In this document: piece after piece, positions 34,992 through 46,595 of the stretch | How positions within the stretch are numbered: the first letter of the stretch is position 1 | Layout of the letters: every line of letters begins with the position of its first letter | The notes under the pieces: model-generated | The model's input: the letters and a program-made list of their open reading frames with translations, nothing else | What the model was told of the DNA's origin: nothing | Databases searched by the model: none | NCBI GenBank assembly: GCA_025786725.1 | Contig: JAHLTZ010000009.1 | Coordinates: forward strand, 558,001-622,000 | Length of the DNA: 64,000 nt | From: Syncephalis fuscata | Taxonomy: Eukaryota > Zoopagomycota > Zoopagomycetes > Zoopagales > Piptocephalidaceae | Direction: 5' to 3' | Position numbers and translations under genes: made by a program

Positions 34992-37773
34992 ATGGGACGT
35001 AACAAAAGAAAAACTAAAAAACACTTAAATGTTACTGCCACAACGTCATCTAGTGTGGAGAATCACTCTATAGATGAGGCGGCTATTTTGACTGCATCCA
35101 CTATGCCAATTAAACATTCATTGGATGCAGCTATGCCAATGACGTCGGCCACGTTGGAATCTAGTTCTAATAACGAAACAACTATCAGCGTTACTACTAC
35201 TGCTACTACAACTACAACTACGACTACAACTACTGCTACAACTACTGAGCTTTCAACTAAAGGCGTAAAGCGTAGTTTGGAAGAATCTGGTAGGTAGCGC
35301 TATATTGTATAAGTAGTAAACTAATAGCCAGTATGAAACGATGCTACTAGGTGCAACTGATTTTGTTAGTCATGTTAGTAAAAAAAAGCAAAAAAAATTG
35401 CGTAAGCTTCAAAAGGCCAACAACACAAATTCAACCCTTAGCGTTAGTATAGCATTGTATGTATCGACAACTTGCTAACTGAACTATCATTAGACTACAC
35501 CTGAATTCGTTGTAAATCCAAATGCGCTTAAAAAAGGCATATCCGTCGGTGTAAGTATTTGTGTTAAATAACACCAAATTATATTAATAATATGATAGGA
35601 TATACGCAGTTTAATTTTATGGTGTCTAACCGATGGTGTTAATCCCAAGTGGGTCTTTGTAAAAGTAAGATAGCCACTCAATGGCATGGCAACGTTGTTC
35701 TAATGATATGTTGGAGTACAGAATAAACTGAATCTACAACGACTCGTTGTATTAATGATCCCATCTTTGGATACATCAATCTTGCAGCATGGATATGGCC
35801 TTGATAGTCGTCCAATTCCACTCGAGGAAGTGGTACGCGAAGCATCGGCTCGATGTGAGCTTGATCCAACGCTTCCAAAAGGCATGTTTGCCTATTTACC
35901 GCAAGTTAAAGAGCTATTTTCGCATATTTATCCAACACGCGGACCGGCCGATAATGTTAGAATGCACAGTCCATTAGAGGCATTGCTACAGTGCCCGTTA
36001 ACCAAAAATGAATTAGCAGAATGGAAACAACAAGCGAAACAAGGTAGATCGCCAGTTTACCTATTAAAAATTGCTAATAATAGCGGCAGTTGCCAATATT
36101 AGTTTTGTAGGATTACAACCGGAAGAGTTGCTAGCACCTATTGATTTGTTAAGAAAAGCCTCCTATCCAATGCCGTCATCAATTACTGGTGACATACTGG
36201 CAGACGATTGGATTGAAACAAAGCCACGTCCTGAACAAGTCAAAGATGAAATGGAGAATATACCTGATCCAGATATTTATGCAATTGATTGTGAGATGGT
36301 TTGTTACTATAATAACACTATTGTTAATTGTAGTGACTAATTCGATAACTATTAGGTAATGACAGAGATGGGATCACGGCTAGCTCGTGTAACATTATTG
36401 AACGCCAAAGGAGAAACAGTGATTGATGAATTAGTCAAACAAACATTACCTGTAACCGACTATTTGACTGCGTAAGTAGTGCTTAATAATGAGAAGCTGG
36501 AAGAAAGTCAATTACTTATAATTGCTATACAATAGATTTAGTGGTATGACTGAGGAGAAGTTGAAAAATGCATCTTGGACATTGCAACAAGTACAGGAGC
36601 AGCTATGTAATTGGATCTACCAGGATACCATTCTAGTTGGCCATTCTTTGGAAAATGATCTTAAAGCATTAAAAGTAAGTAATAAAATAGTATATCTAAA
36701 TAGCATTATATTAAATAATTTATTTAGATGGTACATACACGTATCATTGATACCAGTCTTGTTTATGCTCATTCAATGGGGTTCCCTTATCGACACAAAC
36801 TACAATGGCTAGCCTCAAACTACTTGTTACGAAATATACAAGTGGCTGGCGTTAGCGTCAGTGGAGAACCAATAGGCCATGACAGTGCCGAGGATGCACT
36901 TGCTTGTCTGGATCTTGTAAAACTGAGACTGTCCAAAGGTAATTAAAACATAACAATAATACATTAGTGTTAATCTAGATATAGAATTTGGGCTTTATCA
37001 TTTTAAAAGATCAGTATCGATATTTCGTCGAATTCAAGAACAAAGTCCGCCGCGACTAAGTGCGGCCATTGACTGTGAGTCACAAAGGAAGATGCACTCG
37101 GATGTAACAACATTTATACCTCCGATTCAGACGATCAAGTAATTGTAGAGATGGAGTTTATACAAAGTATATTCTAATCAAACAATATAGGTTATTGCTA
37201 ACATGATAGAGAAGATACGAGACCATCATTTTGTTTATGGAAAACTAAGTGCATTGGAGAATTATCATGGTATGAAATAATTACAAGAGTCGTAAATAAT
37301 ATAGCTTAATAGACAATTTAGGTGGCAAGAACAATAAAATAACAATAATAATAGTAACGGCATTGTAATAAGGAAAATAGCACCAACCAGCAATTTGATG
37401 ATATTCATTTATCGACACCATCAAGCCCACTAGAACCAAATCCTGAATTACTAGCTCATATGGATACACAAATACGTCGACTTGTTGATAATTTACCAAC
37501 AGGTACAGGGCTTATTCTGCTTTCTGGTCATGGTGATACACGAGAGTTTCACCGGTAAGTAACCATGTGCATTTTCATTATACATTTTATAAATATTTAA
37601 ATCATTTTAGATTGATTGCCAAACGTCGACGGTTTAGAGAACTAAATCGAATAACCGATTCAACTGACACTTCCTCATCTGAAACTATAACTTTTTCGGT
37701 CAAAGATGACATGGCACTAAGTAATGCGATTATTAAAGCACGTATGGGTATTTCATTATTTACAACACGTTAA
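34992..37773 (+). CDS. RNA exonuclease of the REX1/Rexo family (DEDDh)
   Basis: 3'-5' exoribonuclease that in yeast trims 3' ends of 5S rRNA and tRNA precursors in the nucleus. About ten exons. The N-terminus is basic ([11 protein letters not shown]), then a Thr tract from ACT/ACA repeats (about 35195-35245). A middle domain contains [16 protein letters not shown] and [12 protein letters not shown]. The exonuclease domain shows Exo I AIDCEMV (36283-36302, D-x-E), [22 protein letters not shown], Exo [15 protein letters not shown] (36638-36675), [10 protein letters not shown] and Exo [18 protein letters not shown] (36876-36920), so all four acidic residues and the catalytic His are present. The C-terminal part ([32 protein letters not shown] split by an intron) matches the conserved tail of Rexo proteins. 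It ends at 37773. Some C-terminal exon joins (37000-37380) are uncertain. Confidence 0.94.
35192..35252 (+). repeat. In-frame ACN repeat (poly-Thr) in REX1 homolog
   Basis: ACT/ACA/ACG triplet run encoding about 17 threonines within a disordered N-terminal region. Confidence 0.85.
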
Positions 37774-38238
37774 ATTTAACAAAATAAAACAAAAATAAAT
37801 ACCAAGCCATATCTTGTGATGAAATAAGGAGTTGATCCATTTGTGTTATTATTATTATTATTGTATAATGGTAATGTTATCATCATTGATAACAATAGTA
37901 GTAGTAGTAGTAGTAAAACAAGGAGAACATGGCTTCTCGACAACCGGTATCCATGAGTCGCTATACAAACACTCGGCTGCCATGGAGCAGTGGACCAACA
38001 TAATGGCTTTGATAGTATCGTAAATAAAGCGTTTTTCTTTTTCGCTTCCTTCAATGGTGTCGTTGCCAGTCTGGCTGGCCGGCAACTACGGCTGTTTCTA
38101 ATAGCAATATACTTATCTTGATCGGCTTCTATTGAGTTTACAGTACTGTTTTTTTCGTCGGTAGTCTAGTTCTATTGAACGAGCCTCTTACTTTCTACAA
38201 CCTCGTCTTCCCTTACTCGTTCTTGGTCGGTGCTATTA
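37774..38238. other. Intergenic with ATT/AGT triplet runs
   Basis: Contains TTATTATTATTATTG near 37846-37862 and a GTA/AGT run near 37896-37913. Probable MFS promoter at the right. No gene supported. Confidence 0.5.
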
Positions 38239-40898
38239 ATGTGGTCGCGTGTGGTGCAATCGACGATCCATGGCCACGAGGTCGATCTTTCCTCGAATGA
38301 TGATAAACACGCATTGGCACGCGCTACGACCTTTCAACCATCTACTCATAGTACCAAATCTCGATCGAATACGACAGTTTATGTATCAGCCGAGGAGATA
38401 AAACTTGTGAACGAAAAAGAAGAAGAAGAAGCAATAGATAAATATGAATCGTTAACTATCACTGACAAAGAAGAGATTATTGAGTTGCCTAAAAATACTC
38501 GTCGAGGAATTACGCGCTATCCGGGTTCACTTCACTTACCAGCGACGGCCAATTCGTCAAATACATTACAGAGAGTGGATGGTGCACGTAGAGTAACGTT
38601 CTCTTCAGGTGTGCCTCCAACGCGTATTGTCCACTCTATTAGTGACTACGAAAAAGAAGATGACTATTTTAATTGTATGGAAAATGCTTTTAGACAGGAT
38701 CAGGAACGAAGACGTCAGAATCAACACCGCCGTCACAGTTCAAGAACACCCCGGCGCAATAGTATAGTAGTTAATACATGGCGCCATGCTATTGTATTAG
38801 TTGGGTAAGTAATTTAAATATATTTCAATTATTTATATTAAACTAATTACGTAATAAATTATAAATAGCTGGTTAATTGCCGTATTTGTAGCCATTATTG
38901 ATACATTAGCGGTTAGTATTGCTGCACCAGCTATGGCTTCGTCCTATCGATCATTCGATAGGATAGTCTGGCTAGGTGCGGCCCATTTACTGGCCAGCAC
39001 CATTGGCCAACCGATAGCCAATCAATTGGGCGCCAGTTCATCGTTGGGTAGACGCGGTGTTGTATTATCAGCTGTACCGTTATTGCTTATAGCCAGTGGT
39101 TTGGCAGCCTTTGCACCTACTTTTACAATATTAATTATTGCTCGTGCAATGGCTGGCCTAAGTTCTGGGGCTATTACTTGTATTGCTAAAGATTCAATGC
39201 AAGGTAGGTGGATAGATAGTAAATTGGTGCTATTTTATTGATGTATTTAATATTAGCTAACTAATTAATTAATTAATGATTAGAACATATGGCGCGCAAA
39301 TATAGCGCAACCATTCAAAAAATACTAACTACAACGAGCGTACTTGCTACTTTAATTGGCCCGCTTTTCGGTGGTGCATTAAATGAATCATTTGGTTGGC
39401 CAGCCCTATTTTATGTTATCATGCCATTTGGTTGTATTGCTCTTACTTTACTGTCGTTATTGCCACGACGTCAGCTTAGTACGAGTGAACTTATCGATCA
39501 ATTAGCGCCTAATGTATCAATAGCACGTCGAGTTGGTCGTTCTATTCGTCGTGATACTGTAGCACTATTTCGCTTTTTCTGTAGTGTTCGACCAGATTTA
39601 TTAGGTGCAACATTGCTTGGTATAGCACTAATGTTATTTCTACAAAGTACATCTTGGGCTGGTCGACTCTATCACTGGGTATCACCTATAATTATTTCAC
39701 TATATGGTGGTGCCTGTGCTATATTAGCCATCTTTATTATTGTCGAATGGCGTTGGACTAAACATCCTATTGTTAATCCTATCAAGCATTGGACGCGCAA
39801 TCTTTGGATAGGCTCAGTGCTAAGTTTTAATTCGGGTGCTATTTATACAGCTTTACTTTACTATTTACCTGTTTGGTTTCAGGTAAGTAATAGTGCTATT
39901 AAATTTTTTATTGTATTAATAGAACGACAATGACGGTGTAAGCTTGTGCATGCCACGTCAAGTCTCGACACCGGACTGTGGATGTTACCATTATTAGTGG
40001 TGGCACAATTGACAGGATTTATAACGGGTTGGCTACTTCAACGTTGGGAAACACGCTTTACCACCGATGCCGAGGCTTGTTCCCGTTCTTGCTTCTACAA
40101 AAGTGGCATTGATCCAGCTGTGCTTTTATTGGTGGCTGGTCAGCTACTTACTGTGCTGGGTACTGGTCTACTGGGTCTTCCGTCCAATATGCCACGCACT
40201 CTAACCGGTAGCACTATTACGACAGGCCCACAACTACAAGTTATGGCTTATATTGCGCTTATTGGATGTGGTCTTGGTCTTACCACTCAGTCGACATTTA
40301 TGACGGCAAAACGCTCATTTGCATCTTATAGTAAGTTATTATTACTATTGTTATTAATATTAATTCTTTTAAATAAATTATTATTAACTATTATCTTACG
40401 CAATCGATATAGATATTAGTGCCGTCACACAGACCATAACACTAGCACGTAATATAGGTGGAATTATTGGTCTTGCTGTGGCAAGCAGCGTTTTTACCAA
40501 TGTTTTTCGCTATGAAATACACTCTGCTTTTAAAACCGACAATGCACTAACTGTAAGTTTAATCATTTTAATAAAAATACTAATAGCTTAGCTATTATAC
40601 AGAATGCTCTGCGTCTTGAAAAGGATCCTCGACTGCTTATTTTTGAATCGGATACAGCAATCCAAGCACATATGCTTCGCTGTTTGGCACAGCAGCTCGA
40701 TGGTCTTTTTTGGCGCTTGTACCGTTTTCAGCCATTAATTTTCTTATTTGCTGGTTAGTTGCTGCTCCAGTAGCTAGAGCCATGCAGCCATCAACCGAAA
40801 ATCGTCTACAACTAGCACCAAAAGAACCAGCATCGACATTACTTGACAATCTTTCTGAACAAAACTCGACTGTTATTATTAAAACAGCAGCTCTTTAA
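38239..40898 (+). CDS. MFS transporter, drug/H+ antiporter-like, with long N-terminal extension
   Basis: Major facilitator transporter with about 14 helices, likely exporting drugs or small molecules at the plasma membrane or vacuole. The first 190 residues (ATG 38239) are polar and disordered, with acidic KEEEEA and basic RRRQNQHRRHSSRTPRR stretches. The helical part starts WLIAVFVAIIDTLAVSIAAPAM. Motif A-like region LGRRGVVLSA, then LIIARAMAGLSSGAI (helix 4), TLIGPLFGGAL (antiporter motif C-like GP-FGG) and FGWPALFYVIMPFG. Later helices include GLGLTTQSTFMTAKR, VTQTITLARNIGGIIGLAVASSVF and a last helix INFLICWLVAAPVA. One missing-base break falls in a T-run near 40710, just before the last helix. 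Five or six exons with 50-60-nt introns. Confidence 0.92.
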
Positions 40899-42089
40899 AT
40901 AGTATATAGTTGTGCTATTTAATCACAATTTTTAATTATTTTATCAATTAATTAGTACTTTGCCCATTAAATTCCATTTATAGTATATGAACTATTTTAT
41001 TTTGCGCCCCTATTCTTAAACTGAAGAATAAAGAGATCCATAACTCAAATAAACCGTCGATCAGTTTTTAATACTGAGAAGTGGCTTGTTGAAGAGACGC
41101 TATGTCAACTTTGTCTGAATTAGGTGGAGATAAACCAGTCCGCACTATTTTCAATATTTGATATTAATGTTAATAAATGTTATAGTATTCCATGTTACTT
41201 ACAATAAAATATAATAGATAGATAAATGTTAATCCATTTGATTGTTGTTGTAAAGTATTCAAGGCATTATAGTTTGATATTTAATATAACTCACCACCCA
41301 GTTCCATGTTTAGTAGAACAACAAATGCGTAGTTCAGTCAAGGATGTCAATTTTGGTCTTTTTGACACTGAATCATATGAATTTACTAATAAATTATTAA
41401 CATTAAGAGGCTATTGTACTTTGACTGTTACATTTTTATTTACTCATTTCGTCATCTTTTTCTTAATACTTTTAAACAGAATTAAACATTCACTCATCAC
41501 TATAGCATGTATAATATTACATTCAATATTAATTAATTTATTGTAATTATCAATAAAATCATGTAATTAATTAATTATTTTATTATTTCATTAATATATT
41601 TATATTGCCATTATAATATTAATTGTTCAAATGCCATTTATTTAGTCAGATTGACTATAGGAAAAGTGGCTGTTTAATAAACAACACTTATACTAATTAT
41701 ATTAATATTGATATTACAGCACAAATATGCCCAAAATGCAATAGTAGAATAATAGAAAATAAAAAAAATCATTTAGATGCAACAACAAATACAAATAACA
41801 TGGAATCAATTATATGATTTCTATTAATATTCAATCAATTTTTCTACACATGGCCAACAGCAACAATGATGACCTTAAACGTTTCAAAGAAATCAAATGG
41901 TATGTTAAATTATTTAATTAAATCAATTTATTAATAGTATTTTAATACAAGACATATAATTATGTTGTCATAACAACAGCATAATTTAGTTGGAACAAAT
42001 TTTGCTTTGGGGACTCAAAATAGGATAATCAAAAACGCAATTCGCTCAAGCACTGTATTGTTGCATTTCTAATTTAAAACCGCAACTTG
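40899..42089. other. Intergenic, left flank of repeat island
   Basis: AT-rich. An ATG-started frame at 41226-41546 (106 codons) has one strongly hydrophobic stretch near its end but no recognisable domain and AT-driven composition; I do not call it a gene. Confidence 0.4.
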
Positions 42090-42610
42090 ACCAAGCAACA
42101 CATTATCCTGGCGTTATCCTATAATGTTAATTTATAATGCTTGCTAACATTTATCTTAGTGCACATAATACAGTATGTTGATTAGTTGTATTGATTTGAT
42201 AATAAACTATTCTTTATTGGCCATTAATCACCACAGTTTAGCTATAGTAGACTGAATAACTTATATGATATCAAGTAAAAATAAGATAGACTAGAAACTA
42301 GTATACTTTATTGACATGAATAAAGATGTCATTAAATAGTAAAGATGGCTAATAACAGAACTTGAATGCTTGTAGTATTTCATAATTAAGGCGGCGTATC
42401 AGTTTATACAATTACCCATATGTTACAACTAATAAATGCTTGCTCTCATATCTTCTTAATAGGTGTTTATTGTTGGTAGTTATTGCTAATACTTATATAT
42501 ATATAACATTATTGTATTCGTTTTAATGTAGCGTGTAGTTCTAGCATATGATGTATTTATTTAACATGCTATCATAACAGCATAATCATGATATTGAGAT
42601 GGTAAAAACA
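42090..42610 (+). repeat. Direct repeat, left copy (flanking the palindrome)
   Basis: Matches 44095-44540 in the same orientation with moderate divergence. Shared blocks include CAAGCAACACAT, GCTAACATTTAT, TTTATTGGCCAT, CACAGTTTA and, further right, CTTTTTAATAG-like and AGTGCTAAT-like pieces. Confidence 0.7.
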
Positions 42611-42811
42611 ATGCAATTTTAAAATGTAATATTTTTATTTTTAATAGCTATGATTGTAGCAAAAATATCTTGTTACGGTTTATAATACCTTGAAATACTG
42701 ATAAGGCACTAATTAACAAATTTAAACGTGCAGCTATTGTATCAATGCTACAGCAGAATGAAACAGTATTAAAGCGGTTATTTAAGTATAGTTAGGTGGT
42801 CAAACACAATA

Positions 42812-43178
42812 GAATGCAAATTAAAAAGTAATAGCCATTTAATAACAAAGAAATGGCAATACTATGTATAACTTTACATACGATTGATTAAATTGCATAA
42901 TATTTTGCACAGATGTGCGTATAGCATATAGTAGCTATCGGTAAAGTATACCGTTATTGTATTGCGTAATGGTATAATAATTATGATAATACGTTAATAA
43001 ATATGCAAAATAACAGTTTTATGCCATTCATAACTTGTATAAGTAAAATACAACAAAATTATTAGCAGATTCGAGTTCTCCGTGCTTAGTTATACATATT
43101 GACATAAGATTTAGAACAGTGATTTTTGCAAAAAATGTCAACCAAAAATGCAATTTACATAAATATTTGTTAACAAAA
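42812..43178 (+). repeat. Inverted repeat, left arm (L)
   Basis: Reverse complement occurs almost unchanged at 43342-43660 (R1) and, more diverged, at 43681-44043 (R2). Shared pieces include AACGGTATACTTTACC, ATTATACCATTACG, GCACAGATGTGC (itself palindromic) and AATGGCAATACTATG. Confidence 0.85.
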
Positions 43179-43341
43179 ATTTAAGCTATATGTATATCTA
43201 TGACATAGATTGTCACTGTATATTAGTATATCTGGATATTAACTTGCTATTGTGCTTGTTTTTCGTTATAAAGTGTTTTGGACTTTCGTTATGCCAAATT
43301 TCATCTTTAATATTAAATTTTAAGCATAAAACTTTAATTGC

Positions 43342-43660
43342 TTTTTGTTAACAAATATTTATGTAAATTGCATTTTTGGTTGACATTTTTTGCAAAAATC
43401 ACTGTTCTAAATCTTATGCAATATGTATAACTAAGCACGGAGAACTCGAATCTGCTAATAATTTTGTTGTATTTTACTTATACAAGTTATGAATGGCATA
43501 AAACTGTTATTTTGCATATTTATTAACGTATTATCATAATTATTATACCATTACGCAATACAATAACGGTATACTTTACCAGTAGTTATCTATATGCTAT
43601 ACGTACATCTGTGCAAAATATCATACAATTTGATTCACTATACGTAAGGTTATACGTGAT
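43342..43660 (-). repeat. Inverted repeat, right arm R1
   Basis: Closest partner of arm L: near-identical over TTGTTAACAAATATTTATG through AACGGTATACTTTACC. The spacer between L and R1 is only about 163 nt, so L plus R1 forms a long hairpin if transcribed. Confidence 0.85.
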
Positions 43661-43680
43661 TTTATCAATGTTTTACTAAG

Positions 43681-44043
43681 TGAATTAAAATACGTAATCG
43701 CATTTTTGACTACATTTTTTGTAAAATCACTGCTTTGTAAATATACAATGATATAACTAAGCATGGAGAATTTGAATCTGCCAATTATTTTGCTGTATTT
43801 TACTTATATAAATCATAATCGTAAAAAACTGCTATTTCTACACATTTATTAACGTATTATCATAATTATTATACCATTACGTAATACAATAACGGTATAC
43901 TTTACCGATAGCTACTTATATGCTATACGCACATCTGTGCAAAATATTATGCAATTTAATTGATCGTATGTAAAGTTATACATAGTATTGCCATTTCTTT
44001 GTTATTAAATAGCTATTACTGTTTTAATTCAATTTATTGCATT
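43681..44043 (-). repeat. Inverted repeat, right arm R2
   Basis: Same orientation as R1, diverged, but extends further outward and pairs with the complete outer end of L (AATGGCAATACTATG to AAGTAATAGCCATTTAATAAC). The L/R2 pair looks like the original termini, with R1 a later duplication or a nested copy. Confidence 0.8.
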
Positions 44044-44094
44044 TGCCATAATTTTGCAATTATGATTAAAAAATTTACAACTTAGATGGCCAAG

Positions 44095-44540
44095 CAACAC
44101 ATGATTTCGGCGCTACCCTATAGTACTAGCCTTTGATGTGTGCTAACATTTATTATAATGTCTAAAATACAATGTGCTGATTGATTAGTATTACTTTGCC
44201 AATAAACTTATTTTTTATTGGCCATCAACTAGCACAGTTTAACTATAATAAATTTAATAACGCATCACAAGAAGTAAAAACGAGATGAACTGGAAACGAC
44301 TGATTTCCTTATTAGTATTGAATAAAACCATCATTATAATAACTGTATTTAATATTAGTATTTAAATGCTTTTTACTATATATCATTAATGCAGAACATT
44401 AGCTTATATAGCCGCTTATATGTTTACAACCAACAAGTAGCTACTCATTGTATCTTTTTAATAGACATTTGTTACTATTAATCAGTGCTAATATCCAATA
44501 TGTATATTATCATTTTGATCAATCACATGCGACTTTAACT
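44095..44540 (+). repeat. Direct repeat, right copy
   Basis: Counterpart of 42090-42610 in the same orientation; together they bracket the palindromic block. Confidence 0.65.
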
Positions 44541-44869
44541 AGTTATCCAATCATACGGTATATTTCATAGTCGCATTTTCATAAAATTCCGTTCATAATA
44601 TCGAAATAGTAGAGATACATTATGTTGTAACATTTCAGTTTATGAATAAAAAAGCAATAAACAATTTTTGAATAGTATTTTGATACTGTATATTTGAAAC
44701 AAATAACTGAAATATAGTTTAATATCTAACTGAATATCCAATGTATAGTAACTGTGCTTTTAAAATATAACTTTAATAAACTTTTAATTTCACTATAAAT
44801 TTTTCTTTTTTAAAATTGATTAAAACTATTTATTAATAAAATCATTTTTTGTTTGCTCCACACTTTGTT

Positions 44870-46530
44870 TTCTTGTAATGACGTTTACCACAAATTAAAC
44901 ATTTTTAATAACACGCTCTCTTTTCTTTATAGCTGTTTCATTAGTAGTTTGTATTTGCTTTTCAATAAAGATGTTTGTTTCAATGTTATTCATGCTAGTG
45001 TTTACAGCGCATGTTCTTGTATTGTGTCCTTTTGAGCTACAGTTGCGACAAGTATATCGTTGGTGGTCTGCAAAGCTTTACTATAACATCTAATTCTTTT
45101 AACTCTCGGTCTACCGGCTTTCTTTGTTATTTTCGGTGGCAAACACAAAATATCCGCAGTAATTGACTCTATTTCAACCAGGCAAATTTCCGGAGCATAT
45201 AATTTGTTTAAATAATCAATGGTGTAAGATTTATTAATAAACTCATTTAATAAAAAACCACAATTCTTCAAAATTAGTAGTTTTAATTTGAAATTTGGTA
45301 TCAAAATAATCATCAACTATATAGTTATTGATGTCAGTTAATGTTGATTTATACAAAAAATAGCTATTATTAGTTAACAATCCTTGAGCTTGTGAATACT
45401 TAATTCAGGTACTGAATCTGCTAAACGTTTAAGGAAATAAATCCAGTTGTTTTCATTTTCATTAAATACTATAGCAACAGCCAAAGGTAAAATATTATTA
45501 TTTCCATTTTTAACAACCGCATCAAGAGCAACAGCGCCATAAGAAAACCTTAGATGGCAACCGTCAATTACCAGTACTTTACGGGTATACTGGCAAGCTT
45601 TAATAAATGATAAATGACATAAAAATGCATTTTCAAAATTACCAGACTGGTTTTGCAAGAAGTGCTGAACAGAATCCGGATTAAAATGTTCAAATTTGAT
45701 AAAGTAATATTTAATAAATGAAAAAGAATTGATATTGCTGTTAATAGTATTTTTTATTAAATTAAAAGCAGAACAAGCTTTGTAATAAGAAATAATAGCA
45801 TCTATTAAGCTATTACAATTGTTAGTGTATATTGAATAATCAAATGTGTACATACTTTGATACTTTTATTCGTACATCTGTTGATTTTACATTTGAGAAT
45901 ATAGCGACACCACTTGTAATATATTTAATAATAGATTTAATAGTATCATTACCAGAATCATATAAACAACCATTAAAATGTTTAATATTGCATTAAACAA
46001 TTTTTAATAAGCCGATTTTCCGCTTTTTGGCAGTTAAAACAAACTGGCATTTGTTGCTGGAACGGTCTTCATGAGAACAAATAAGCTGTAATTTTGTTGA
46101 ATTGCTATTTTTCTATTAAAATTGCAACTGTTAACAAGCTTAAACTTGTCAATAGCAATCTTCAGTTTGCAATACTGTTAAATATAGCTTTTTAAGTATT
46201 TTGGTAGACATTTGGTAAACTTTTAAACAGTGTATTTCAATAAATAAAGCTAAAACGGCTTATTGTTACTTATTAAATAAGTTTAGTAAAATTGAAAACG
46301 GTACATTTTTCTATTTTTCCTTAATTTTATGGTCAAGTGCCATATGATCGATAATATTGTCGTTATTGTTAGCCATTACCATTAAACGCTATGACTATTC
46401 ATTATCTAACTAACAAGTACTCTTATAAATACTAAACATTATCTTATTCAATAAAAAACAATAATCTCTCAATAACTTCTCTAACTTTAACATCAAATGT
46501 TTTACCAATTGAATCTGTCTTTAAATACAC
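44870..46530 (-). pseudogene. Mutator-like (MULE) transposase, broken
   Basis: Minus-strand remnant of a MuDR/MULE transposase, a DDE enzyme for cut-and-paste transposition. In order: an N-terminal SIGKTFDVKVREV element (about 46468-46520); C-x8-C-x-FVL and KKRK typical of the N-terminal DNA-binding part (about 46020-46100); then the core frame 45374-45853, with YYKACSAF, HFNPDSVQ, the first catalytic Asp in VLVIDGCHLR, and NNNILPLAVAIV-NENE-NW. The core stops at LKDC, and the region that should hold the later catalytic residues is missing. The C-terminus resumes at 45002-45316 with LPPKITKKAGRPRVKR, and one base out of frame a CCHC zinc knuckle (C-x2-C-x4-H-x4-C, near 45005-45050). Internal deletion and stops make it inactive. 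No terminal repeats could be assigned. Confidence 0.85.
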
Positions 46531-46595
46531 TTTTATTTGTATTTGCCAAACAACTCAGCAACAGCGTTGAAAGCTAAACTCGTTTGATACCTTTA

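Noticed and set aside
41226-41546. 106-codon frame with a hydrophobic stretch
   Set aside because: AT-driven hydrophobicity, no motif, next to a repeat island.
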